64,000 nucleotides of DNA from UBA3069 sp050633465. Its GTDB lineage: Bacteria > Pseudomonadota > Alphaproteobacteria > Rhodobacterales > Rhodobacteraceae. Each line of letters starts with the position of its first letter. The stretch's first letter is position 1. Position numbers and translations under genes: made by a program. Positions 8,020-17,232 of this stretch are shown piece by piece. The notes under the pieces were generated by a model that worked only from the letters and a program-made list of their open reading frames with translations, had not been told where the DNA came from and searched no databases. The DNA lies in assembly GCA_050633465.1 (NCBI GenBank), contig JBOEGO010000027.1, forward strand, positions 100,957 to 164,956. The letters are read 5' to 3'.

Positions 8020-9083
8020 TGTGTTTCCTCCGCCACGTCGACAACGCGGCCTTCGAACAGAAATTGGGTGCCAAGGCGCACGACCTGTTCACCGGGGTCC
8101 ACACCGCCGGACAGGATCACCTGACCCGAGGCATAGCGCAGCACCGTAATCGGGCGCAGATGCACCGCGCCGCTGTCACGGTCCCGCACCCAGACGGCAG
8201 GACCGGCGGCATTGGCGGTCATGGCGGACCAGGGCAGCGATACGCGGGCATCAGAGGCCTGTTCGACCGTGCCACGCACCGCGTCGCCGTAACCCAGACC
8301 CTTGATCGGGCTGTCTAATGTGACTGTTACCTCGACCGTGCCGCGGGTGGCATTCACCAGCGGGGAAATATCGCGCAGGGTGCCAGTGACGATCTGGTCG
8401 GGCCGCTCCAGTGGTGAAATCCTGATTTGCCCCTTGGGCGCGCCGGTGGTCAGGGCGACCTCTGGCACCTCGAAGCGGGCATCGAAACGGTCCCCCAGTG
8501 CCAGTTCCAGCACGGGTTGCGCCGCGCCGACAACCTGACCCGGTTCGGTGTTGCGTGCGGTCACGGTGGCATCGGCGGGGGCCAGCAATTGCGTATCGGC
8601 CAGCGCATCGCGGGTGCGGTCCAGTTCGGCCTGTGCCTGAGCGGCGGTGGCGGTGGCGGCCAGCAGGGTATCGGCGGCGGTGTCGCGGGCGCTGCGTGTG
8701 GTGGCACCGCGTTCAAACAGGGCCGCCTGTCGTTCGCTGTCTTCACGGGCGCGGGTCAGGCTGGCGGTGGCGGTGGCCATTCCTGCCTGTGCGGCGCGCA
8801 GGGCCTGTTCCTGTTGCACATGTTCGATGCGGGCCAGCGGTGCGCCCTTGGTGACGCGGTCGCCTTCGTCCACCATGACCTCGGCCACGCGGCCCCCTGT
8901 GGGGAATGCGATGGTCAGGGATTCATAGGCGACCAGTTCGCCGGTCAGCGACATTCGGTGGGTCACGGCGCGGGATTCGGCAGTGACGGTGGATACCAGA
9001 ATGGTTTCCTGCGCCAGAAGTGGCGGTGCCAAGCCCATGAAGCAAAGGGATAACATCAAGGTGCGCAGCGTGGATACGGGCAT
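8016..9083 (-). CDS. RND efflux periplasmic adaptor subunit (first of two)
   Basis: 355 aa. A clear signal peptide is present (LRTLMLSLCFMGLAPPLLA followed by QE). The lipoyl half GGRVAEVMVDEGDRVTKGAP precedes a coiled-coil hairpin at residues about 95-155 (RAREDSERQAALFERGATT...), the return half APADATVTARNTEPGQVV and a beta-barrel. It is the promoter-proximal gene of the operon. Two different adaptors with one pump suggests a heteromeric adaptor ring, as in some known tripartite RND pumps; this is an inference. The start at 9083 sits 19 nt from a perfect palindrome. Confidence 0.9.
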   Translation of the reverse strand: MPVSTLRTLMLSLCFMGLAPPLLAQETILVSTVTAESRAVTHRMSLTGELVAYESLTIAFPTGGRVAEVMVDEGDRVTKGAPLARIEHVQQEQALRAAQAGMATATASLTRAREDSERQAALFERGATTRSARDTAADTLLAATATAAQAQAELDRTRDALADTQLLAPADATVTARNTEPGQVVGAAQPVLELALGDRFDARFEVPEVALTTGAPKGQIRISPLERPDQIVTGTLRDISPLVNATRGTVEVTVTLDSPIKGLGYGDAVRGTVEQASDARVSLPWSAMTANAAGPAVWVRDRDSGAVHLRPITVLRYASGQVILSGGVDPGEQVVRLGTQFLFEGRVVDVAEETQ

Positions 9084-9101
9084 GTGACGGGTCCTGTTAT
9101 C

Positions 9102-9120
9102 GAACTAGACTGATCAGTTC
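9102..9120. promoter_or_regulatory. palindromic operator candidate upstream of the RND operon
   Basis: GAACTAGACTGATCAGTTC contains the perfect 10-bp palindrome ACTGATCAGT (9109-9118) and outer GAACT/AGTTC arms. Its position just before the first adaptor gene and its shape fit a TetR- or MarR-family repressor site. No such regulator is encoded in the window. Confidence 0.5.
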
Positions 9121-9270
9121 AGTTTTCGAGGAGTAGAAGCAATGATTGATCTGGGCAAGCGTGAAATTTGCACAGCCCATGTGGGTTTATCTGCAAACCC
9201 TTCACAAAAGGTAGCGGTGAAGGCAGTCTGTGATGCAACGGTCCCTGTCAGAATAGCACGAGGTTTCGCC

Positions 9271-11085
9271 ATGTTTCGCAGATATATTGCCACTTTGGCC
9301 ATGATCGCCTGCGCCGGATCATCCATGGCGCAACAGGCCGCAGATGCGGTGGCCCCCGAAGGCGCAACAATGGTGCAGGGCGCGGCCGCTGGCATCAGTG
9401 AACAGGCGACTGCCGCCCAAACCACCAAAGCCGCAGGGCAATCGGTGCGCGCGCAGGACTGGATGGTGGTGGCTGCCCACCCGCTGGCGGCAGAGGCGGG
9501 CGCAAAACTGCTGCGCGGTGGCGGCAGCGCGGCGGATGCCATGGTGGCGGTGCAGGCGGTGCTGGGGCTGGTCGAGCCGCAAAGCTCGGGCCTGGGCGGG
9601 GGGGCGTTTCTGGTCTGGTATGATGCGGCCAGCGGTGAATTGACCACGCTGGACGGGCGCGAAACCGCACCACTGGCGGTGACGCCTGCGCTGTTTCTGG
9701 ACGCGGAGGGCCAGCCGTTGAAGTTTTTCGACGCGGTTGTGGGTGGGTTATCCGTCGGCACGCCGGGCACGCCCAAGCTGTTGGAACAGGCGCATCGCCG
9801 TTGGGGCCGCCGCCCCTGGGCGGGGCTGTTCAATGATGCGATTACACTGGCGGATCAGGGGTTTGCCGTGTCGCCACGCATGGCGGGGGCGGTGGCCGCA
9901 GATGCGGCGCGGCTGGCGCTGCATCCCGAAACGGCGGATTATTTCCTGCCCGACGGGGTGGCGGTGCAGGCGGGGCAGCTGCTGCGCAATGCCGGTTATG
10001 CCGACACCCTGCGCGCCATCGCGGCAGGCGGGGCGGATGCGTTTTACACCGGCGCGATTGCGGCGGATATGGTGCGAACCGTGCAGAGCGCGCCGCGTGC
10101 GGGCAGGTTGTCGATGAGCGATCTGGCGCTGTATGACGTGGTGGAACGTGCGCCGGTTTGCGTGACCTACCGCGCCCATGAGGTCTGCGGCATGGGGCCG
10201 CCATCATCCGGTGCGCTGACGGTCGGGCAGACCCTTGGCATGTTACAGCATTTCGATCTGGCCGGCATGGGGGTGACGGATGCAATGGCATGGCGGCTGA
10301 TCGGTGATGCCTCGCGTTTGGCATTTGCCGATCGTGGCCGTTATATGGCGGATGCCGATTTCGTGCCGATGCCGACCAAGGGGTTGATCGCGCCCGGGTA
10401 TCTGGCGCAGCGGGCGGATCTGCTGCGCGTTGGCCCGTTGCAGGATGCCGCGCCGGGTGCGCCGGAATGGGACCATGCGCAGATTTGGGGGGATGATCGG
10501 TCGATCGAGCTGCCCTCGACCAGCCACATCTCGATCGTGGATCGCTATGGCAATGCGCTGTCGATGACCACGACGATTGAAAACGGGTTCGGGTCGCGCC
10601 TGTTTGTGCGCGGGTTTTTGTTAAACAACGAACTGACCGATTTCAGTTTCGCCACGCATAGGGACGGCGCGGTGATCGCCAATGCGGTGGCACCGGGCAA
10701 GCGGCCGCGGTCATCCATGGCGCCGACCATTGTGATGCAGGGTGGCAAGCCGGTGCTGGTGCTGGGCTCGCCCGGTGGCAGCCGGATCATCGGCTATGTG
10801 ACGCAGGCGGTGATCAACGCGCTGGATTGGGGGATGGACCCGCAGGCGGCAGTATCGGCGCGGCATCTGGTGAACCGGTTCGGCACCATGGATATTGAGG
10901 CTGGGGACATTGAGGCTGGGAATATAGAAGGGGGGCAGGATGCGCTGGCCGACAGCCTGTCGGACATGGGGGTGAAAACCAACCTGCGCGAACTGAATTC
11001 CGGCCTGCATATGATTGCGATCACGCCTGACGGCTTGCTGGGCGGGGCCGATCCACGGCGCGAGGGCATCGCGCTGGGGCAGTGA
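9271..11085 (+). CDS. ggt: gamma-glutamyltransferase (gamma-glutamyltranspeptidase), periplasmic
   Basis: 604 aa from the ATG at 9271, chosen because it begins with a signal peptide (RRYIATLAMIACAGSSMA) and has GAGG 8 nt upstream. An in-frame ATG at 9142 also has a good GAGGAG site, but using it would bury the signal peptide behind 43 residues. The proenzyme is expected to cleave itself before Thr417 in STSHISIVDRYG, which becomes the N-terminal nucleophile of the small subunit. Other family signatures are EPQSSGLGGGAF in the large subunit and GSPGGSRI in the small one. It hydrolyses or transfers the gamma-glutamyl group of glutathione and related peptides in the periplasm. It is transcribed away from the RND operon. 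Confidence 0.93.
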   Translation: MFRRYIATLAMIACAGSSMAQQAADAVAPEGATMVQGAAAGISEQATAAQTTKAAGQSVRAQDWMVVAAHPLAAEAGAKLLRGGGSAADAMVAVQAVLGLVEPQSSGLGGGAFLVWYDAASGELTTLDGRETAPLAVTPALFLDAEGQPLKFFDAVVGGLSVGTPGTPKLLEQAHRRWGRRPWAGLFNDAITLADQGFAVSPRMAGAVAADAARLALHPETADYFLPDGVAVQAGQLLRNAGYADTLRAIAAGGADAFYTGAIAADMVRTVQSAPRAGRLSMSDLALYDVVERAPVCVTYRAHEVCGMGPPSSGALTVGQTLGMLQHFDLAGMGVTDAMAWRLIGDASRLAFADRGRYMADADFVPMPTKGLIAPGYLAQRADLLRVGPLQDAAPGAPEWDHAQIWGDDRSIELPSTSHISIVDRYGNALSMTTTIENGFGSRLFVRGFLLNNELTDFSFATHRDGAVIANAVAPGKRPRSSMAPTIVMQGGKPVLVLGSPGGSRIIGYVTQAVINALDWGMDPQAAVSARHLVNRFGTMDIEAGDIEAGNIEGGQDALADSLSDMGVKTNLRELNSGLHMIAITPDGLLGGADPRREGIALGQ

Positions 11086-11353
11086 AATGGGGCGGGCGTT
11101 TGTGATTCGCTGTGGCGGTGGCTGCGACTGCGCCGCGCATTCGCGCTATGGCTGCGTTAGCCCTTGATTTCACGGGGGTTTCCGCGGACCAAGGGCGGGT
11201 TTCCAACCAGTGTTGGTTGGCGCGTTGCCTGTGATTTGGGCGCTTGCGTCATGGCTGCCTATTGTTTGCGCACAAACTGCTTTCGCGATGCGCCGCGCCG
11301 CACTAAGCTGGTGCAAGGGCGCGATTGCATAGAATGATCTGCCCCTAGGATCA
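11086..11353. other. intergenic region between ggt and the ABC importer operon
   Basis: About 270 nt without a plausible gene. It holds a small hairpin CCAACCA-GTGT-TGGTTGG (11203-11220) without a T-run, and an inverted repeat AATGATC/GATCATT (11333-11339 and 11349-11355) next to the RutR-like site. TAGAAT at 11330 is a possible -10 element. Confidence 0.35.
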
Positions 11354-11369
11354 TTGTCCAAATGGTCAA
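11354..11369. promoter_or_regulatory. RutR-like operator for the pyrimidine-type importer operon
   Basis: TTGTCCAAATGGTCAA matches the known RutR consensus TTGACCA-NN-TGGTCAA at all fixed positions but one. It ends 23 nt before the start of the binding-protein gene. RutR is a TetR-family repressor of pyrimidine use that releases DNA on binding uracil, which fits the CodA-like deaminase at the end of the operon. Confidence 0.65.
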
Positions 11370-11392
11370 AATTTAACCGCAGGGGGTTCATT

Positions 11393-12418
11393 ATGTCTCA
11401 GAAATCGAAAATGACGGGTCTGTCACGCCGTCAACTGTTGTCCGGTGCCGCAGGTCTGGCGATTTTGGCGGGCACCGGCCTGCCTATGGGCGCGCGCGCT
11501 GCCGAGCCGCTGAAGGTGGCGGGCATCTATACCGTTCCGGTCGAACAGCAATGGGTCAGCCGCATCCACAAGGCCGCCGTCACCGCACAGGAACGCGGCG
11601 ATATCGCCTATACCTATTCGGAAAACACCGCCAATACAGATTACGCCCGCGTCATGCGTGAATATGCCGAACAGGGCTATCAGCTGATCATAGGCGAGAT
11701 TTTCGGCGCCGAAGCCGAAGCCCGCGAAGTGGCCGCCGAATACCCCGATGTGGCATTCCTGATGGGGTCCAGTTTCAAAGAAGATGCGGCCCTGCCCAAT
11801 ATGGCGGTGTTTGACAACTATGTGCAGGACGCATCCTATTTGTCGGGCATCATCGCGGGGGCCATGACCAAATCGGGCAATATCGGCATGGTCGGCGGCT
11901 TTCCCATCCCCGAGGTCAACCGCCTGATGCACGCATTCATGGCGGGCGCGGCTGAAATGAACCCGGATATCAAATTCCAGGTCAGCTTTATCGGGTCGTG
12001 GTTTGACCCGCCCAAGGCCAAGGAAACCGCATTTGCCATGATCGAAAACGGCGCGGATATTCTGTATGCGGAACGGTTTGGCGTGTCGGATGCGGCCAAG
12101 GAAAAGGGTATTCTGGCGATCGGCAATGTGATCGACACGCAGGCGGAATATCCCGAAACGGTCGTTGCCTCGGCGATCTGGCATTTTGAACCGACGCTGG
12201 ACGCGGCCATTGCTGCGGTCAAGGCGGGGGAATTCAAGGCGGCGGATTACGGCATCTATTCCTTTATGAAAGAGGGCGGCTCATCGCTGGCCCCCTATGG
12301 CACATTCGAGGGCAAGATCCCCGAAGCGGCGCTGAAACTGGTCGAGGAACGCACCGCTGCGATCAAATCGGGCGATTTCACCGTCACGATCAACGACGAA
12401 GAGCCGAAGTCGAACTGA
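11393..12418 (+). CDS. BMP-family ABC transporter substrate-binding protein
   Basis: 341 aa from the ATG at 11393. The N-terminus carries a twin-arginine signal (SRRQLLSGAAGLAILAG...GARA), so it should be exported folded through Tat. The mature protein begins EPLKVAGIYTVPVEQQWVSR and has the BMP/Med fold marks QGYQLIIGEIFGAEAEA, YLSGIIAGAMTKSGNIGMVGG and NGADILYAERFG. Family members bind nucleosides, purines or related bases. The stop overlaps the ATPase start (TGATG). It is the first gene of a five-gene operon ending in a CodA-like deaminase, so a pyrimidine-type ligand is the best guess. Confidence 0.9.
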   Translation: MSQKSKMTGLSRRQLLSGAAGLAILAGTGLPMGARAAEPLKVAGIYTVPVEQQWVSRIHKAAVTAQERGDIAYTYSENTANTDYARVMREYAEQGYQLIIGEIFGAEAEAREVAAEYPDVAFLMGSSFKEDAALPNMAVFDNYVQDASYLSGIIAGAMTKSGNIGMVGGFPIPEVNRLMHAFMAGAAEMNPDIKFQVSFIGSWFDPPKAKETAFAMIENGADILYAERFGVSDAAKEKGILAIGNVIDTQAEYPETVVASAIWHFEPTLDAAIAAVKAGEFKAADYGIYSFMKEGGSSLAPYGTFEGKIPEAALKLVEERTAAIKSGDFTVTINDEEPKSN

Positions 12419-13962
12419 TGCAGGGCGCAGAACCGGCGCAAACCGTTCTGCGCCTTGATAAAATCACCAAGCGTTTCGGCGCGCTGACCGCGAATGACGC
12501 GGTCAGTTTCGATTTGAAAAAGGGCGAGGTGATCGCCCTGCTGGGTGAAAACGGCGCGGGTAAAACCACGCTGATGAACATCCTGTTTGGTCAATACACG
12601 GCGGATGCGGGGCAGGTTGAATTGTTCGGCCAGCCCCTGCCGCCGGGCAACCCGCGCGCCGCGCTGGATGGCGGCGTGGGCATGGTGCATCAGCATTTCA
12701 CGCTGGCCGACAATATGACCGTCTGGGAAAATATCGTGCTGGGCACGCAGGGGCTGTGGCAGGGGCGGCTGGACCGTGCCGCGGCGCGGGCGCGCATTAC
12801 CGATTTGTCGGAACGGTTCCATTTGGCGGTCGATGTGGATGCCAAGGTGGGGCGGCTGACCGTGGGCGAACGCCAGCGGGTCGAAATATTAAAGGCTCTA
12901 TATCGCGAAGCCCGCATCCTGATTCTGGATGAACCCACCGCCGTTCTGACCCCGCAAGAGGCCGACGATCTGTTTGCCACCCTGCGTCAGGCGGTGGCGG
13001 CGGGGCTGTCGGTGATTTTCATTTCGCACAAACTGCACGAGGTGATGGCGATTTCACACCGTGTGGTGATCCTGCGCCACGGGCGGCTGGTGGCCGAGCG
13101 GCTGATTGGTGACACCAACCCGCAGGAACTGGCCGCGCTGATGGTCGGGGCCGAGGTGTCAGCACCGGATGTGGCATTAGCTACACCCGGCAAGGTGTTG
13201 ATGGCGCTGGATAATGTATCCAGCCCTGATCAGGGTGCCGCGCCGGGTCTGGATGGTGTGACGCTGGCCTTGCGCGCCGGGCAGATCACCGGATTGGCGG
13301 GCGTATCAGGCAATGGTCAGGCGGCGCTGTCGGACCTGATCGGCGGGCTGATCACGCCCGCATCGGGGGAATTCACCCTGCACGATGCTGCACCGCCCGC
13401 GTGGTCGCCGCGTGCGGCGGTGGCGGGCGGTGTGGCCCGCATCCCCGAAGACCGGCACAAAACCGGCACCATCGCCGATTTCGACCTGACCGAAAACGCC
13501 ATTCTGGAACAGTATAACAGCCCCGCCTTTGCCCGTCGTGGCTGGATGAACTGGCCCGCTGCGCGGCGGTTCACGCAGGGGATTATTGAACGCTATGATG
13601 TGCGCTGTCCGGGGCCATCGACGCGCATCCGCCTGTTGTCGGGGGGCAATATGCAAAAATTGATCCTTGGCCGCGTGTTAGAGGGCGCGCCCGATATCAT
13701 TCTGGCCAACCAACCCGTGCGCGGGCTGGACATTGGTGCGGTAAATTACGTGCATTCCCAATTGCTTGCAGCGCGGGATCGTGGCGCGGCGGTTCTGTTG
13801 ATATCCGAGGATCTGGACGAGGTGATGCGATTGTCGGACGTCATTCATGTGATTTCAGAGGGGCGGTTAAGCCCCGGTTTCGACCGTGGCACGATGCAGC
13901 CCGCCGAACTGGGGCAATGGATGGCCGGACATGGGTTTGAAGGGGCAGAACATGCGTCTTGA
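12418..13962 (+). CDS. ABC transporter ATP-binding protein (two ATPase domains)
   Basis: 514 aa with two fused nucleotide-binding domains, as in the YufO/RbsA-type importers. Domain 1 (residues about 8-240) has Walker A GENGAGKTT, signature VGERQRVEILKAL and Walker B ILILDEPT. Domain 2 (about 260-510) is degenerate: its Walker A region reads GVSGNGQAAL and its signature LSGGNMQKLI, and the Walker B acidic Glu is replaced (DIILANQPVRGLDIG), so domain 1 probably supplies most hydrolysis. It overlaps the binding-protein gene by 1 nt and the next permease gene by 11 nt. Confidence 0.93.
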   Translation: MQGAEPAQTVLRLDKITKRFGALTANDAVSFDLKKGEVIALLGENGAGKTTLMNILFGQYTADAGQVELFGQPLPPGNPRAALDGGVGMVHQHFTLADNMTVWENIVLGTQGLWQGRLDRAAARARITDLSERFHLAVDVDAKVGRLTVGERQRVEILKALYREARILILDEPTAVLTPQEADDLFATLRQAVAAGLSVIFISHKLHEVMAISHRVVILRHGRLVAERLIGDTNPQELAALMVGAEVSAPDVALATPGKVLMALDNVSSPDQGAAPGLDGVTLALRAGQITGLAGVSGNGQAALSDLIGGLITPASGEFTLHDAAPPAWSPRAAVAGGVARIPEDRHKTGTIADFDLTENAILEQYNSPAFARRGWMNWPAARRFTQGIIERYDVRCPGPSTRIRLLSGGNMQKLILGRVLEGAPDIILANQPVRGLDIGAVNYVHSQLLAARDRGAAVLLISEDLDEVMRLSDVIHVISEGRLSPGFDRGTMQPAELGQWMAGHGFEGAEHAS

Positions 13963-15001
13963 ACCCCTGGCCAACCCCACATTGCTGCGCCGCACAGCGC
14001 CCCCCGTTCTGGCGCTGGTGATGACGGTGGTCATTGCATCGACGCTGGCCATGGTGGCGGGCGGCGATCCCATGGCGGTGCTGGGCCTGATCCTGCAAGG
14101 CGCGGCAGGGTCGAAATTTGCCCTGTTGGAAACGCTGAACCGTGCGACGCCGCTGATTTTCACCGGATTGGCCGTGGCCGTGGCGTTTCGCGCCAAGCTG
14201 TGGAACATCGGCGCAGAGGCGCAATTATACGCGGGCGCGGTCATGACCGTGGTGCTGGGCACGGGCGCGTTGCAATGGCCCGCCTTTGCGCTGATCCCGA
14301 CGCTGGCGGTGCTGTCTATGCTGGCGGGGGCATTGGTTTTGCTGATCCCCGCATTGCTGAAAACCCGATTGGGCGTGGACGAGGTGGTGACCACCCTGCT
14401 GTTCAATTTCATATTTTTGCTGTTTGTTTCCATGCTATTAGAAGGCCCGCTGAAAGACCCGATGGGCATGGGCTGGCCCAAATCCGCCCGCCTGATCCCC
14501 GAGGCGCGACTGCCGCGCATCATCGACGGGCTGCGCCTGCATTGGGGGTTCGGGCTGGCGCTGATTTCGGCGCTGATCGTCTGGTTGATACAGGCACGCA
14601 GCACGCTGGGGTATGAAATGCGCGCCGTTGGCCTGAACGCCGAGGCGGCGCGGTTCGCTGGCATCCCCGTCACCCGCGTTATCCTGAAAACCGCGCTGCT
14701 GTCGGGCGGTTTGGCGGCGCTGGCCGGATTTTCCGAGGTGTCGGGATTGAAGGGCAGCCTGACGCTCGATCTGAGTCCCGATTTCGGTTACACGGGCATC
14801 ATCGTGGCCATGCTGGCGCTGCTGCATCCGATGGGCGTGGTGGTGGCCGCGATTTTTGTGGCGGGCATATTTGTGGGCGCGGATTCCATGTCGCGCGCAA
14901 TTGGTGTGCCCAGCTATCTGGCCGATATCATGCTGGCCACGGCATTGCTGTTGATGGTGCTGGCGATCCTGTTCACCCGCTTTCGCGTCAAAAGGGATTA
15001 A
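13952..15001 (+). CDS. ABC transporter permease, first subunit (BMP/nucleobase-type importer)
   Basis: 349 aa. The start at 13952 (MRLEPLANPTLL) has GAAGGGG upstream and overlaps the ATPase stop by 11 nt. About ten hydrophobic segments are visible. The branched-chain-amino-acid-type permease motifs ATPLIFTGLAVAVAFRAKLWNIG and GYEMRAVGLNAEAARFAGI are characteristic of the YufP-like permeases. It forms the inner-membrane channel with the next gene product. Confidence 0.92.
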   Translation: MRLEPLANPTLLRRTAPPVLALVMTVVIASTLAMVAGGDPMAVLGLILQGAAGSKFALLETLNRATPLIFTGLAVAVAFRAKLWNIGAEAQLYAGAVMTVVLGTGALQWPAFALIPTLAVLSMLAGALVLLIPALLKTRLGVDEVVTTLLFNFIFLLFVSMLLEGPLKDPMGMGWPKSARLIPEARLPRIIDGLRLHWGFGLALISALIVWLIQARSTLGYEMRAVGLNAEAARFAGIPVTRVILKTALLSGGLAALAGFSEVSGLKGSLTLDLSPDFGYTGIIVAMLALLHPMGVVVAAIFVAGIFVGADSMSRAIGVPSYLADIMLATALLLMVLAILFTRFRVKRD

Positions 15002-15004
15002 GCC

Positions 15005-15949
15005 ATGGAATTGCTGGATATTTTCCTGACGACCAGCTTTTGGGCCGCGGCGATCCGCATCGCCAGCCCGTTGATACTGGCCACCATGGGAGAGCTGATC
15101 TGCGAACGTGCAGGGGTGCTGAACCTGGGGATCGAAGGCATCATGGTTGCGGGCGCATTCGCGGGCTGGTTTGCGGTATATGCGGGCCTGCCGTTGTGGG
15201 GCGGGGTGGCCGTGGCGATGGGTGTGGGCATGTGTTTCGGGCTGGTGCATTCGGTGCTGTCGGTGCCCTTTGGCCTGTCGCAGCATGTGGTCGGTTTGGG
15301 GGTGACCTTGCTGGCGACCTCGGCCACATATTTCGCCTATCGCGTGGCATTGCCCGAGGTGACAACGCCCCCCAAGATCACCGCATTCCAGCCGCTGGAA
15401 ATTCCGGTCCTTTCGGATATCCCGTTGATCGGGCAGGCGTTTTTCGCGCAGACCGCGCTGACCTATCTGGCCTTTGCATCCGTTTTGGTGGTGGCTGTGG
15501 TGCTGTATCGCACGCCCATGGGGCTGGCGCTGCGGGCGGCGGGGGAAAACCCCGCAGCGGTGGCAGCGCAGGGGCTGTCGGTGACGGCGATCCGCATGGG
15601 CGCGGTGATTGTGGGCAGTGGCATCATGGCCGTGGGCGGCGCATTCTTGACCATGTCGGCGTTTGATTCATTCTTTTTTGACATGGTGAACGGGCGCGGC
15701 TGGATCTGCATCGCATTGGTTGTTTTCGGGGCGTGGAAACCGGGCAAGGCGATGCTGGGCGCGGTGCTGTTTGCGGGGTTCGATGCCTTTCAAATCCGGT
15801 TGCAGCAAACACCCTTGGGGGCCGATCTGCCCTATCAGATATTTCTGATGATGCCCTATATCCTGTCCATTCTGGCGCTGGTGGTGATGTCGCGCCGCGC
15901 CGAGGTTCCGGCGGCCCTGATGGTGCCGTTCAACAAGGGGGAACGCTGA
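15005..15949 (+). CDS. ABC transporter permease, second subunit (BMP/nucleobase-type importer)
   Basis: 314 aa, starting 3 nt after the first permease. Motifs LATMGELICERAGVLNLGIEG and GLALRAAGENPAAVAAQGL match the YufQ-like partner permease. Eight or more hydrophobic segments. The stop overlaps the deaminase ATG (TGATG), showing that transport and deamination are co-expressed. Confidence 0.92.
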   Translation: MELLDIFLTTSFWAAAIRIASPLILATMGELICERAGVLNLGIEGIMVAGAFAGWFAVYAGLPLWGGVAVAMGVGMCFGLVHSVLSVPFGLSQHVVGLGVTLLATSATYFAYRVALPEVTTPPKITAFQPLEIPVLSDIPLIGQAFFAQTALTYLAFASVLVVAVVLYRTPMGLALRAAGENPAAVAAQGLSVTAIRMGAVIVGSGIMAVGGAFLTMSAFDSFFFDMVNGRGWICIALVVFGAWKPGKAMLGAVLFAGFDAFQIRLQQTPLGADLPYQIFLMMPYILSILALVVMSRRAEVPAALMVPFNKGER

Positions 15950-17232
15950 TGTTTGATCTGGTGGTAAAGGGCGGGCGTTTGCCCGATGGGCAGGTGGCCG
16001 ATATCGGCATCGCGGGCGGTAAGATCACCGCGATTGCGGCTGGATTGGACCTTAGCAATGTCGGTCAAACCATTGATGCCACTGGTGATTTGGTCGCGCC
16101 GCCCTTTGTTGATCCGCATTTTCATCTGGACGCGACGCTAAGTTACGGCACCCCGCGCATCAACGAATCCGGCACCCTGCTAGAGGGGATCGGGCTGTGG
16201 GGCGAGCTGAAACAGGTGGTGACGCAGGATGAAATGGTCGCCCGTGCGCTGGAATATTGCGACTGGGCGGTCAGCATGGGCCTGCTGGCGATCCGCAGCC
16301 ATGTGGATACCTGCGACGACCGGCTTCTGGGGGTCGAAGCCATGCTAGAGGTGCGCGAAAAGGTCAAGGATTACATTGACTTGCAGCTGGTCGCCTTTCC
16401 GCAAGACGGGTTTTACCGTGATCCCACGGCGCGGGCCAACACCCTGCGCGCATTGGATATGGGTGTGGAGGTTGTGGGTGGAATCCCGCATTTTGAACGG
16501 AGCATGCAGGCGGGTGCGGATTCGGTGCGCGAGCTGTGCGAAATCGCCGCCAAGCGCGGGTTGATGGTCGATATGCATTGCGATGAAACCGACGATCCGA
16601 ACAGCCGCCATATTGAAACGCTGGCGGCCGAAACGGTCCGGTTGGGATTGCAGGGCCGCGTTGCCGGATCGCATTTGACCTCCATGCATTCGATGGACAA
16701 TTACTACGTGTCCAAACTGCTGCCCCTGATGGCCGAGGCGAAATTAAGTGCGATCCCCAACCCCTTGATAAATATCGTTTTACAGGGGCGTCACGATACG
16801 TTCCCGAAACGGCGCGGGCTGACGCGGGTCAAGGAAATGCAGGCGATGGGCATCCCCGTGGGTTGGGGGCAGGATTGCGTGCTGGACCCGTGGTATTCGC
16901 TGGGCACCGCCGATATGCTGGATGTGGCATTCATGGGGATGCATGTGGCGCAGATGACCTCACCGGCCGAGATGGCGCAGTGTTTCAAAATGGTGACCGA
17001 GGTCAACGCGGGCATCATGGGGTTGGATGATTACGGGCTAGCCGTGGGGAAAACCGCATCCCTTGTGGTGCTGGACGCAGGCAACCCGATCGAGGCGCTG
17101 CGCCTGCGCCCCGCGCGGCTGGCCGTGATCGCCAAGGGCAAGCTGGTCAGCCAGACCCCGCGTGGCGATGCGCGCCTGATGCTGAACGGACGCCCCGACC
17201 AGATCAGGCGGCGGCACCCCGCGTTTTCCTGA
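15949..17232 (+). CDS. codA: cytosine-deaminase-like amidohydrolase
   Basis: 427 aa, the length of E. coli CodA. Metal and catalytic residues are in register with the E. coli enzyme at a constant offset of 4: HFH (H57, H59), MHCDE (H210, E213), GSHLT (H242) and D309 in GWGQDCVLDPWYSLG. The residue after that Asp is Cys310, where E. coli CodA has Asp314, a residue near the substrate pocket, and Gln308 replaces a His in E. coli's GHDD. Substrate may therefore differ from cytosine within the same chemistry (for example a modified or iso-cytosine). The start at 15949 is set by the TGATG overlap with the permease. It is the last gene of the RutR-like-controlled operon. Confidence 0.85.
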   Translation: MFDLVVKGGRLPDGQVADIGIAGGKITAIAAGLDLSNVGQTIDATGDLVAPPFVDPHFHLDATLSYGTPRINESGTLLEGIGLWGELKQVVTQDEMVARALEYCDWAVSMGLLAIRSHVDTCDDRLLGVEAMLEVREKVKDYIDLQLVAFPQDGFYRDPTARANTLRALDMGVEVVGGIPHFERSMQAGADSVRELCEIAAKRGLMVDMHCDETDDPNSRHIETLAAETVRLGLQGRVAGSHLTSMHSMDNYYVSKLLPLMAEAKLSAIPNPLINIVLQGRHDTFPKRRGLTRVKEMQAMGIPVGWGQDCVLDPWYSLGTADMLDVAFMGMHVAQMTSPAEMAQCFKMVTEVNAGIMGLDDYGLAVGKTASLVVLDAGNPIEALRLRPARLAVIAKGKLVSQTPRGDARLMLNGRPDQIRRRHPAFS

